9,244 bases of DNA from Puniceicoccales bacterium (GCA_031289285.1 JAITPT010000119.1:1-9244); one strand, 5' to 3'; counted from the stretch's first letter, positions 1-6,205 are shown. The notes: generated by a model not told the origin, from the sequence alone. Numbers and translations: made by a program.

Positions 1-539
1 AGGTCGTCAACGTGAACCGTTGCGCCAAGGTCGTCAAAGGTGGCCGCCGCTTCAGCTTCGCAGCACTCGTCGTCTCTGGTGACGGCAAGGGGCGCGTCGG
101 GCTGGGCTTCGGCAAAGCCAAGGAAGTCCCCGAGGCCATCCGCAAAGGCACCGACCGCGCCCACCGCGCACTCAAACTCGTCAACCTGCGCTCCAACACC
201 ATTCCGCACGAAGTCTATGGCGAGTTCGACGGCGGGCGCGTGCTCCTCCGTCCCGCCTCGCCCGGCACCGGCGTCATCGCTGGCGGCGGCGTCCGCGCCG
301 TCCTCGAAGTCGTCGGCATAAAAGACGTGCTCACAAAATCTCTCGGTTCGAGAAACCCGCAGGCCATCGTCAAAGCCACCATCAATGGCCTCCTGAAACT
401 GCGCACACTCGAACAAATCCGCACCGCACGCTCCATCGCGCCCGCCGTCGCCGAACCCGCCGACACCGAAGTTGACACCGGCACCGGCGAACTCGCGCCC
501 GACACCGAAACAGCCGCAACTGGGGAGGTCGCCATCTGA
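1..539 (+). CDS. rpsE: 30S ribosomal protein S5 (uS5), 5'-truncated by window edge
   Basis: Small-subunit protein that helps form the mRNA entry side of the 30S subunit and contributes to decoding fidelity. The reading frame is already open at base 3 and reads VVNVNRCAKVVKGGRRFSF, the conserved uS5 double-stranded-RNA-binding segment including the loop where spectinomycin-resistance changes occur in other bacteria. The GTG at 12 is therefore an internal Val codon and the true start lies upstream of the window. Further family signatures follow: GKAKEVPEAIRKG, TIPHEVYGEF, GRVLLRPASPGTGVIAGG and GIKDVLTKSLGSRNP. About 179 codons are visible. After the core (ending near LRTLEQI) comes an acidic Ala/Pro/Thr/Glu-rich tail of roughly 35 residues that is longer than usual. 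It is followed directly by rplO; the rpmD (L30) gene that often sits between them is absent. Identification is secure. Confidence 0.97.
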   Translation, partial: VVNVNRCAKVVKGGRRFSFAALVVSGDGKGRVGLGFGKAKEVPEAIRKGTDRAHRALKLVNLRSNTIPHEVYGEFDGGRVLLRPASPGTGVIAGGGVRAVLEVVGIKDVLTKSLGSRNPQAIVKATINGLLKLRTLEQIRTARSIAPAVAEPADTEVDTGTGELAPDTETAATGEVAI

Positions 540-689
540 CGCCCTCCGCCGCGCCCTCCTGCTCCCCTCGCGCCCAGCGCGGGGCGGGTGCGGGCATTGC
601 GCGGCGAAGCGGAAAACTTTTTCCAGCCTCTCTCTCCAAGACACACGCAAACACATCCTTTCTAAACAAACGAAACACTCACACCAAAA
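540..689 (+). other. rpsE-rplO spacer with GC hairpin, no rpmD
   Basis: A 150-base gap with no open frame resembling L30, which would need about 60 codons. It holds a GC-rich hairpin at 564-584: the 5-bp stem CGCGC/GCGCG (569-573 with 577-581) around the loop CCA, continued by CCC/GGG (565-567 with 582-584) across a bulged T. There is no T-run after it, so it is not a convincing intrinsic terminator. A small A/T hairpin, GGAAA/TTTCC, lies at 611-624. The last 50 bases are A/C-rich and lead to the rplO start without a Shine-Dalgarno motif. The region may be an mRNA processing or regulatory leader; the function is unknown. Confidence 0.4.
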
Positions 690-1166
690 ATGAAACTACA
701 CGCACTTCCCACCATCGCCGGCTCCACACACAGCCACAAACGCCTCGGCTGCGGACGCGGCAGCGGGCACGGCAAAACATCAGGCCGCGGCCACAAAGGC
801 ATGAAAGCCCGCTCCGGCGGCAGCGTCCGCACCGGCTTCGAAGGCGGCCAAATGCCGCTCTACCGCAAACTCCCGCACCGCGGCTTTAACAACGTCAACC
901 GTGTTGACTTCGACGTCGTCAACGTCTCCACGATTGAAAAAGTCGGCGGCGAAGCCGTTGACCGCGACGTGCTCGTCAAGGCCGGCCTACTCCGCGCCAC
1001 CGCCACGCTCGTCAAAATCCTCGGCACCGGCGAGCTGACCCGCGCCGTGACGGTTACCGCTCACAAGTTCTCCGCCACCGCAAAAGCCAAAATCGAAAAA
1101 GCTGGCGGCAAAGCCGTCGAGCTGAAGACCACGCCGCCGCCCGCCGCCGAGGAGGCCGCCAAGTAA
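690..1166 (+). CDS. rplO: 50S ribosomal protein L15 (uL15)
   Basis: Late-assembling large-subunit protein that threads a basic N-terminal arm into 23S rRNA. The 158-residue product has the hallmark Gly/Arg/Lys-rich arm at residues 20-44 (GCGRGSGHGKTSGRGHKG, then MKARSGG), then FEGGQMPLYRKLPHRGF (50-66). The C-terminal signature starts at KILGTGEL (109-116) and continues with HKFSATAKAKIEKAGG (125-140). Length is slightly above the usual ~145 because of a short Pro/Ala/Glu-rich tail (about 148-158). The start ATG gives the canonical short N-terminus MKLHALP. It is preceded by an A/C-rich stretch with no Shine-Dalgarno sequence. Its position between rpsE and secY is the standard one for this operon. 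Confidence 0.97.
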   Translation: MKLHALPTIAGSTHSHKRLGCGRGSGHGKTSGRGHKGMKARSGGSVRTGFEGGQMPLYRKLPHRGFNNVNRVDFDVVNVSTIEKVGGEAVDRDVLVKAGLLRATATLVKILGTGELTRAVTVTAHKFSATAKAKIEKAGGKAVELKTTPPPAAEEAAK

Positions 1167-1358
1167 CGTTCCGCCCGCCGCCGCCGTTCGTCGGCGGGGC
1201 AGGGCAGGGCGACCCCCGTAGAACAGAGTTTCCCGCAAAAAAAATCTTGCGCTAAAAAAAATATTTGTTCCACCGGTGCCGCCCCGCCCGCCCCCTCGCG
1301 AGGCGCGGCAACTTTTTTCTCTCTCACTAAAAATCACTCACACCACACTCACGCCACG
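1167..1358 (+). other. rplO-secY spacer with A-tracts and hairpins
   Basis: A 192-base gap without a gene. From the left: a GC hairpin with stem CCCGCCG/CGGCGGG (1174-1180 with 1192-1198); two runs of eight A (1237-1244 and 1254-1261) that form an AT-rich island in an otherwise GC-rich region and could be a promoter or upstream element, although no convincing -35/-10 pair with normal spacing is visible; the palindrome CACCGGTG (1271-1278); and a terminator-like structure described separately. The last 30 bases before secY are A/C-rich with no Shine-Dalgarno motif. Confidence 0.4.
1278..1318 (+). terminator. possible intrinsic terminator or attenuator before secY
   Basis: An outer stem GCCGC/GCGGC (1278-1282 with 1305-1309) encloses the perfect palindrome CCTCGCGAGG (1294-1303). 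Four bases later comes a run of six T (1313-1318). The combination of GC stem and T-run downstream of rplO looks like a terminator or an attenuator partly separating secY expression from the upstream genes. The stem is interrupted and the inner palindrome needs a very tight loop, so the call is weak. Confidence 0.3.
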
Positions 1359-4064
1359 ATGTTACAAGCATTCGTCAACTGTTGGAAAATACCGGAACTG
1401 CGGCAGCGCCTGCTCATCGCCCTCGGTCTCCTCTTCGTCGCCCGCATGGGTGCTTGCATTCCGTTGCCCGGTCTCGACCCGCAAGTCCTCGAGAACGCCA
1501 TGAAGAACAATGGCGACACCTCCTCCGGCGTCGTCGCGATGTATAACCTCTTCACCGGCGGCGCGCTCCTCAAAGGTGCTATCTTCGCCCTCGGCATCAT
1601 GCCCTACATCAGCGCCAGCATCATCATGCAGCTCATGGGCGCCGTCGTCCCATCCATCTCGCGCCTCCAACAAGAGGGCGACATCGGACGCCAAAAAATC
1701 GCCCAATACTCCCGTTACCTCACCGTCATGATCGCCATCGTGCAGGGCTTCATGCTCGCCACCGCCATCTCCGACCCCGTCGGCGCAGGGCGCGTCCTCG
1801 GCTTCAACTCCACCGACCCAAGCGTCTTTACCGGTCTCCTCGTCATCTCGCGCCCCCTCTTCATCGTCCTCTCCGCCGCCCTCCTCACCGCTGGTGCCAT
1901 CATCATGACTTGGCTCGGCGAACAAATGACCCAGCGCGGCGTCGGCAACGGCACCTCCATTCTCATCACCGTCGGCATCCTCGCCGACCTCCCCGGCGCC
2001 ACCAAAGACTTCATCACCGCCTTCGGCTCACGGGCTGCCAACAGCAACGGCCCCCAATACACATGGGAACACGCCCTCGGCACCGTCGTCCTCGGCATCG
2101 TCGTCTATGCCGCCATGACCGCCGTCGCGCAGACCATTCGCAAAATCCCCGTCCAATACGCCAAAAAACTCGTCGGTCGAAAAATGTATGGCGGCAAAAA
2201 CTCCTACCTCCCCCTCAAACTCAACTTCGCAGGCGTCATGCCCGTCATCTTCGCCAGTGCAATTTTGAGCTTCCCCGGAATGATGTTTCAATGGGTCGCT
2301 GGCATCACGGGCCTACCCATCTTCGTTGACATCGCAAATGTCTTCCAGCGCGGCGACAGCCCTTGGTATTACATAATAGACGGCCTACTCATCTTCGTCT
2401 TCAGCTATTTCTGGGTCTCGCTCATGTTCAAACCCATTCAAATCGCCGACGACCTCAAAAAGAACAACGGCTACATCCCCGGCATTCGCCCGGGCGACGC
2501 AACCGCCAAGTTCCTCGACTTCGTGATGACACGCCTAACTCTCGCAGGCTCCGTCTTCCTTGTCGTCATTGCAATTCTACCTGACATCCTCGCACTCAAA
2601 CTCGGCTTTGCCCAACGCCTCGCCTACCTCATGGGCGGCACGGGCGGCCTGATTGCCGTCGGTGTCTCTCTCGACACAATGGCGCAAATCGAGGCCATTT
2701 TGCTCCAACGCAATTACGAAGGCTTCCTCAAAAAAGGACGCATCGGCGGTCTCAACATCCCCATGCCCGTGCGCAAAGTCACCTCTTACGGCGAACAAAA
2801 AGGTCTCGGCAAACTCGGCTTCATCTGCATCACCGTCCTCACCCTCGGCATCGCCTCCGCCATTTACAACTACATCAACGACCTCGGCTCCCCCGAACCA
2901 ACCCCCGATGTCCCCGCCGCCACCACTGCTCCCGCCAGTGCCACCACTCCCGCTGGTGTGCCTGCTCCTGCCGGTGCCGCTGGTGCCACCACTCCCGCCG
3001 GTGCGCCTGCTGGTGCCACCACTCCCGCCGGTGCCGCTGGTGCCGCCACTCCCGCCGGTGCGCCTGCTGGTGTCGCCACTCCTGCCGGTGCCGCTGGTGC
3101 ATCTGCCACCAGTGCCCCCACTCCTATCCCTGCCGGTGCCCCTGTCGTTATCCCCGCTGGTTCCGACGCCGCAGGCGGCGTTGTTCCTCCCGCGATAACA
3201 CCCGCCGGCCCCTCCGCGCCGCCGTTTCTACTTGCCCGTCCCCCCGCCGCCCCGAAGCCCGCCGACGCCGCCAAGCCCGACGCACCTGCCGCCGCGCCCG
3301 ACGCCAAACCCGCCGACGTTGCCAAGCCCGCAGAAACTCCTGCCGCTCCCGCCGCCGACGCTCCGAAACCCGCCGCCACCGACACTCCGAAGCCCGCCGA
3401 CAAGCCCGCTGACGCCGCCAAACCCGAAGCCCCCGCCGTCGCGCCCGACGCCAAACCCGCCGACGCTGCCAAGCCCGCAGAAACTCCCGCTGCTCCCGCC
3501 GCCGACGCTCCGAAGCCCGTCGCCACCGACGCTCCGAAACCCGTCGCCGCCGACGCCCCGAAGCCCGCTGCTGCGGAGGTTGTCTATGAGGTACAGAGGG
3601 GTGATACGCTCTTTAAGATTGCCAAAGCGCACAACATCACTGCTACCGAGCTTTCTGCCGCGAACAATCTCACCGACCCAAAAATCACGCCCGGCCAAAA
3701 ATTAAAAATCCCCGCCCCGAAGTCCGCCGAGTCTCCCGCCGCCCCCGCCACCGTCGAGGTGCCCGCCACTCCCGCCACTCCCGCCACCACCGAGCCTCCC
3801 ACCGCTCCCGCGCCTGCCGCACCTGCTGCCACCGAGTCTCCCGCTGCTCCCGCGCCTGTCGCTCCCCCTGCCGCCACCGAGGCACCAGCCGCTCCCGCCG
3901 CCGCACCCGCCGCACCCGCCGCGCCCGCTGCTGCGCCCGCCACCTCCGCCACCACTTCCTCCTCCACATCCGTCGTCGCCGTCGCCGCCGCTCACACCTC
4001 CACTTCCTCCCTGTCCGTGTCTGTCCGTGTTCGTCCGTGTCAGTCCGTGTCAGTCCGTGCCTAA
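1359..4064 (+). CDS. secY: SecY translocon subunit with extra TM helix, long Pro/Ala tail and LysM domain
   Basis: SecY forms the inner-membrane channel through which SecA or the ribosome passes unfolded proteins. Residues 1-465 are a full SecY core with family landmarks: RQRLLIALGLLFVARMG (TM1, 15-31), FALGIMPYISASIIMQLMG (76-94), EGDIGRQKIAQYSRYLTV (106-123), WLGEQMTQRGVGNGTS (185-200), IPVQYAKKLVGRKMYGG (263-279), IADDLKKNNGYIPGIRPG (362-379) and RNYEGFLKKGRIGG (451-464). Unusually for the family, a further hydrophobic stretch (about 486-505, LGFICITVLTLGIASAIYNY) follows, then a 390-residue tail. The tail is Pro/Ala-rich, contains 19- and 49-residue tandem duplications, and carries a LysM domain at 743-785. 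A ten-helix SecY has its C-terminus in the cytoplasm; an eleventh helix would put the tail in the periplasm, where LysM could bind peptidoglycan. Typical SecY is about 430-450 residues, against 901 here. The final ~17 residues are encoded by 10-bp tandem repeats. The start ATG matches the family N-terminus. No Shine-Dalgarno motif is seen. The core identity is secure; the topology and role of the tail are inference. Confidence 0.95.
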   Translation: MLQAFVNCWKIPELRQRLLIALGLLFVARMGACIPLPGLDPQVLENAMKNNGDTSSGVVAMYNLFTGGALLKGAIFALGIMPYISASIIMQLMGAVVPSISRLQQEGDIGRQKIAQYSRYLTVMIAIVQGFMLATAISDPVGAGRVLGFNSTDPSVFTGLLVISRPLFIVLSAALLTAGAIIMTWLGEQMTQRGVGNGTSILITVGILADLPGATKDFITAFGSRAANSNGPQYTWEHALGTVVLGIVVYAAMTAVAQTIRKIPVQYAKKLVGRKMYGGKNSYLPLKLNFAGVMPVIFASAILSFPGMMFQWVAGITGLPIFVDIANVFQRGDSPWYYIIDGLLIFVFSYFWVSLMFKPIQIADDLKKNNGYIPGIRPGDATAKFLDFVMTRLTLAGSVFLVVIAILPDILALKLGFAQRLAYLMGGTGGLIAVGVSLDTMAQIEAILLQRNYEGFLKKGRIGGLNIPMPVRKVTSYGEQKGLGKLGFICITVLTLGIASAIYNYINDLGSPEPTPDVPAATTAPASATTPAGVPAPAGAAGATTPAGAPAGATTPAGAAGAATPAGAPAGVATPAGAAGASATSAPTPIPAGAPVVIPAGSDAAGGVVPPAITPAGPSAPPFLLARPPAAPKPADAAKPDAPAAAPDAKPADVAKPAETPAAPAADAPKPAATDTPKPADKPADAAKPEAPAVAPDAKPADAAKPAETPAAPAADAPKPVATDAPKPVAADAPKPAAAEVVYEVQRGDTLFKIAKAHNITATELSAANNLTDPKITPGQKLKIPAPKSAESPAAPATVEVPATPATPATTEPPTAPAPAAPAATESPAAPAPVAPPAATEAPAAPAAAPAAPAAPAAAPATSATTSSSTSVVAVAAAHTSTSSLSVSVRVRPCQSVSVRA
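2982..3095 (+). repeat. 57-bp tandem duplication in the secY tail (19-residue unit)
   Basis: Two adjacent in-frame copies, 2982-3038 and 3039-3095, encode GATTPAGAPAGATTPAGAA and GAATPAGAPAGVATPAGAA (residues 542-560 and 561-579). Each copy is itself built of two related ATTPAG-type half-units spaced 27-30 bases apart. Because the unit length is a multiple of three, copy-number change would lengthen or shorten the linker without breaking the frame. It lies in the Pro/Ala/Gly/Thr-rich linker just after the predicted eleventh membrane helix. Confidence 0.85.
3261..3554 (+). repeat. 147-bp tandem duplication in the secY tail (49-residue unit)
   Basis: Two adjacent copies, 3261-3407 and 3408-3554, encode residues 635-683 and 684-732. 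Both begin ADAAKP(D/E)APA and share APDAKPAD, AKPAETPAAPAADAPKP and TD(T/A)PKP, with only a handful of substitutions. The Lys-Pro/Ala-Pro periodicity predicts an extended, flexible, wall-spanning type of linker directly before the LysM domain. The copies differ at several synonymous and non-synonymous sites, so the duplication is not brand new. Confidence 0.85.
3585..3713 (+). other. LysM domain encoded within secY
   Basis: Residues 743-785 of the SecY product read YEVQRGDTLFKIAKAH, then NITATELSAANNL, then ITPGQKLKIP. This is the complete LysM pattern: Y-x-V-x-x-G-D-T-L at the start, an A-x-x-x-x-I/T-x-x-x-L-x-x-x-N helix region, and I-x-x-G-Q-x-L-x-I-P at the end. LysM domains bind N-acetylglucosamine-containing glycans, chiefly peptidoglycan, in the cell wall. 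Base use here differs from the surrounding tail: it is less GC-rich and has codons such as AGG, GTA, TTA and AAG that are rare in neighbouring segments. This suggests the domain has a different origin from, or different constraints than, the Pro/Ala linker. Confidence 0.92.
4011..4060 (+). repeat. five 10-bp tandem repeats at the 3' end of secY
   Basis: Five consecutive decamers with consensus NNGTCCGTGT: CTGTCCGTGT (4011), CTGTCCGTGT (4021), TCGTCCGTGT (4031), CAGTCCGTGT (4041) and CAGTCCGTGC (4051). The secY stop TAA (4062-4064) follows immediately. Ten is not a multiple of three, so any single-unit gain or loss shifts the secY frame. Removal of one unit puts secY into the frame of map, which stays open to 4941. 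The array may be a slippage-prone site or a dispersed intergenic repeat read through by secY. Confidence 0.9.
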
Positions 4065-4173
4065 GCCGCCACGCCACCACCGCCGCACCACCTCTTCGCC
4101 CGCGCCCGCCACCACCGCCACGCCACCTCTCCCGCCGCCACCTCTCCGCCACACCACACCGCCGCCGCCACCC
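4065..4173 (+). other. C-rich, purine-poor secY-map spacer
   Basis: About 109 bases composed almost entirely of C, with A, T and isolated G, in CCACC, CCGCC and CCTCT patterns and with hardly any purine runs. No Shine-Dalgarno sequence can exist here. The RNA would be largely unstructured. The map frame is open through this stretch (a Pro/His/Arg/Thr-rich translation), so it could in principle encode an N-terminal extension, but the conserved protein begins at 4174. Confidence 0.6.
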
Positions 4174-4941
4174 ATGCCCATCCCCATCAAGACCCCCGCC
4201 GAAATCGAACTCATGCGCCAAGTCTGCACTCGTGCGGCGCTCGTCCTCCAGAACCTCGCGGCCCTCGTCAAACCCGGCATCTCCACCCTCGACCTCGACA
4301 ACGCCGCTCGCGACTTCATGTCCGAAGCAGGCGTCGAAAGTGCATGTCGCCACTACACCGTTGGGCACCTCCCGCGCTTCCCGGGTTACACCTGCATCTC
4401 TGTCAACGAAACCGTTGTCCACGGCGTCCCCTCCCGCAAACGCATCCTCCAATCTGGCGACATCGTCACACTCGACGTCGTCGTCCGCCGCAAAAGTTTT
4501 ATCGGTGACAACGCCCGCACCGTCCTCGTTGGCGACGTCGCCCCCGAGGTCGCGACCCTCTGCAAAGTCACCGAGGAAGCCCTCTACCACGCCATAGACC
4601 AAGCCCGCCCGGGCAACCGCGTCCACGACATCTCACACGCCGTCGAGCGCCACGTCCGCCCGCACAACTACGGCATAATAGACCAATACGCCGGACACGG
4701 CGTCGGGCGCGGAATGCACGAAGACCCGCAAATCCCCAACGAAGGTGCCCCGGGCACCGGCGCACTTTTGCGCCCCGGCATGACGCTCGCCATCGAGCCG
4801 ATGATTGCCCTCGGCACCGGCAAACTCATCGTCGCCGCCGACCGCTGGACCGCCAACACACGCGACGGCAAACCCTCCGCCCACTACGAGCACACCGTCC
4901 TCGTCACCGACAACGAACCCGAAATCCTCACCCGTGCCTGA
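4174..4941 (+). CDS. map: type I methionine aminopeptidase
   Basis: Removes the initiator methionine from nascent proteins when the second residue is small; a cytosolic two-metal enzyme that works at the ribosome exit. The 255-residue product has the full 'pita-bread' fold signature. Metal ligands by alignment are D101 (IVTLDVVV), D112 (FIGDNART), H175 (AGHGVGRG), E208 (TLAIEPMI) and E239 (HYEHTVLVT). Substrate-side histidines are H83 (ETVVHGVP) and H182 (RGMHEDPQIPN). It lacks the N-terminal zinc-finger or SH3-binding extensions of some MAPs. ATG 4174 gives the usual start (MPIPIKTPAEIELMRQ). The frame is open further upstream into the secY 3' end, but that segment is low complexity and unlike MAP. 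There is no Shine-Dalgarno motif. A map gene after secY is common in spc operons. Confidence 0.95.
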   Translation: MPIPIKTPAEIELMRQVCTRAALVLQNLAALVKPGISTLDLDNAARDFMSEAGVESACRHYTVGHLPRFPGYTCISVNETVVHGVPSRKRILQSGDIVTLDVVVRRKSFIGDNARTVLVGDVAPEVATLCKVTEEALYHAIDQARPGNRVHDISHAVERHVRPHNYGIIDQYAGHGVGRGMHEDPQIPNEGAPGTGALLRPGMTLAIEPMIALGTGKLIVAADRWTANTRDGKPSAHYEHTVLVTDNEPEILTRA

Positions 4942-4978
4942 CCCAAAAACGGGAGCAAAAAATTTTTGAAAAAACTTC

Positions 4979-5006
4979 TTTACAAGCCGACACAAAAAGC
5001 CATTGT
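4979..5006 (+). promoter_or_regulatory. possible sigma70-type promoter before rpsM
   Basis: The 131-base map-rpsM gap is strikingly AT-rich, including AAAAATTTTT at 4958-4967. TTTACA (4979-4984, five of six matches to TTGACA) is followed after 16 bases by CATTGT (5001-5006, three of six matches to TATAAT), with an A/T-rich segment just upstream. This is compatible with an internal promoter driving rpsM-rpsK-rpsD-rpoA-rplQ. The -10 match is poor and the call is tentative. The gap contains no rpmJ (L36) or infA gene. Confidence 0.3.
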
Positions 5007-5072
5007 TCCCGCCCTTTCGCATTTTCGCACTGCAAACTAACAACAACCAATCAACCAAAAACCACGTCCAAT

Positions 5073-5450
5073 ATGCCACGCCTACTTGGTGTCGATATTC
5101 CTAATAACAAGCGCGTCGAATACTCGCTGCGCTACATCTACGGCATCGGTCCGACCCGCGCCGCCGAGATCGTCGCCGCCCTCGGCCTCAACCCTGCGCT
5201 CCGCGCACAGGAGCTTACCGAAGAGCAGCTCAACAAAATCGTCGGCTACATCGTCGAGCGCGGCTACCGCTGCGAAGGCGACCTGCGCCGCGAAATCAGC
5301 CAAAACTTGAAGCGTCTCCAAGCCGTCAAAAGTTACCGCGGCTTGCGCCACTTCCGCGGTCTGCCCGTGCGCGGCCAACGCACCCGCACCAACGCTCGCA
5401 CCCGCAAGGGCGCACGCAAAACCATAGGCGCTCAGAAAAAATCCGCGTAA
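5073..5450 (+). CDS. rpsM: 30S ribosomal protein S13 (uS13)
   Basis: Head protein of the 30S subunit; it contacts the P-site tRNA through its C-terminal tail and forms intersubunit bridges. The 125-residue product starts with MPRLLGVDIPNNKRVE and YIYGIGPTRAAEI, the helix-turn region that binds the top of the 16S head. It ends with the family signature YRGLRHFRGLPVRGQRTRTN (88-107) and a basic tail (ARTRKGARK, 108-116). The length is typical. No Shine-Dalgarno sequence precedes the start; the leader is A/C-rich. It begins the alpha-operon block of S13-S11-S4-alpha-L17. Confidence 0.98.
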   Translation: MPRLLGVDIPNNKRVEYSLRYIYGIGPTRAAEIVAALGLNPALRAQELTEEQLNKIVGYIVERGYRCEGDLRREISQNLKRLQAVKSYRGLRHFRGLPVRGQRTRTNARTRKGARKTIGAQKKSA

Positions 5451-5488
5451 CCGCTAACACTTAAAAAACACTCACCAACCACTCGCTC

Positions 5489-6205
5489 ATGAGCCAAGAA
5501 GAAAACACCGCGCCCGAAACAGTCGCCCCTGAAACCGCCGCCCCCGCTGCCGCCACCGAAACAACTCCGGTGCCCGAAGCCGCCGCTCCCACCGCCGCCG
5601 CCGCTCCCGCTGCCGCCGCCGCCGAAACAACTCCGGCACCCGAAGCCGCCGCGCCAAAAGCAAAAGCCCCGCGTGGCAAAAAAGCCGCCGCCGCAAAAAA
5701 TGCCGCCGCTGCCGCCGCCCCCGCTGGCGACGCCGCCGCCGCTTCCGGCGATGCCGCAGCCGCAGTGCCCCCGCCTGAGAAAAAAGAAATCACCGCAAAG
5801 GATCTCCTCTCCGAAGGCCTCGAAGACATCAAAATCCGCAAAGCCAAAGGTTCAAAAAATATCACCAGCGGCATCTGCCACGTCCTCGCCACCTTCAACA
5901 ACACAAAGGTCACCTTCACCGACAACTCCGGCAACGTCATCTCTTGGAGCACCGCCGGACGCCATAACTTCCGCGGCTCGCGCAAGTCCACCGCCTATGC
6001 CGCACAGGTCGTCTGCCAAGAAGCCGGACGCGTCGCCATGTCGCACGGTCTCAAAGAAGTTTCCGTCAAAATCAAAGGCCCAGGCATGGGACGCGACAGC
6101 GCCATCCGAGCCCTCCAAAACCTCGGCTTAAACGTCACCGCAATTCTCGACGCCACGCCCGTCCCACACAACGGCTGCCGCCCACCCAAACGCCGCCGCG
6201 TCTAA
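5489..6205 (+). CDS. rpsK: 30S ribosomal protein S11 (uS11) with long N-terminal extension
   Basis: uS11 sits on the 30S platform near the mRNA exit and the E site. The conserved domain occupies about residues 122-238: ITSGICHVLATFNNTKVTF, NFRGSRKSTAYAAQVV (160-175), KIKGPGMGRDSAIRAL (194-209) and TPVPHNGCRPPKRRRV (223-238). The family is usually about 125-130 residues. Here an N-terminal extension of about 120 residues precedes it: an Ala/Pro/Glu/Thr-rich part with ETTP(V/A)PEAAAP repeats (residues 1-56), a short Lys/Arg-rich patch (57-70), an Ala-rich run, and then KKEITAKDLLSEGLEDIKIRKAKG (split here as KKEITAKDLL plus SEGLEDIKIRKAKG, 98-121), which may be a helix. No good internal start removes the extension, and ATG 5489 follows rpsM by 38 bases. 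No Shine-Dalgarno motif is seen. Identity is certain; whether the extension stays on the mature protein is unknown. Confidence 0.96.
   Translation: MSQEENTAPETVAPETAAPAAATETTPVPEAAAPTAAAAPAAAAAETTPAPEAAAPKAKAPRGKKAAAAKNAAAAAAPAGDAAAASGDAAAAVPPPEKKEITAKDLLSEGLEDIKIRKAKGSKNITSGICHVLATFNNTKVTFTDNSGNVISWSTAGRHNFRGSRKSTAYAAQVVCQEAGRVAMSHGLKEVSVKIKGPGMGRDSAIRALQNLGLNVTAILDATPVPHNGCRPPKRRRV

Noticed and set aside
12..14. GTG as the start codon of rpsE
   Set aside because: Conserved uS5 sequence continues upstream of it in frame; it is an internal Val cut near the window edge.
1237..1261. Phased A-tract DNA bend before secY
   Set aside because: The two A8 runs are 17 bases apart, not near a helical period, so coherent bending is not supported.
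1362..1925. 187-codon acidic minus-strand frame opposite the SecY core
   Set aside because: The composition (Asp/Glu/Gly/Val-rich) is typical of the antisense of a C-ending-codon gene; SecY homology on the + strand is decisive.
2870..3526. 218-codon Ala/Gly-rich minus-strand frame
   Set aside because: It mirrors the repetitive Pro/Ala codons of secY; no start context or independent domain.
4027..4173. Upstream start giving map a ~49-residue Pro/His-rich N-terminal extension
   Set aside because: The segment translates the decamer repeats and a C-rich spacer, has no similarity to MAP, and ATG 4174 matches the family start exactly.
3685..4626. 313-codon frame on the minus strand
   Set aside because: It is antisense to the secY tail and map; its translation is Arg/Gly/Trp-rich low complexity, expected from GC-rich coding DNA on the other strand.
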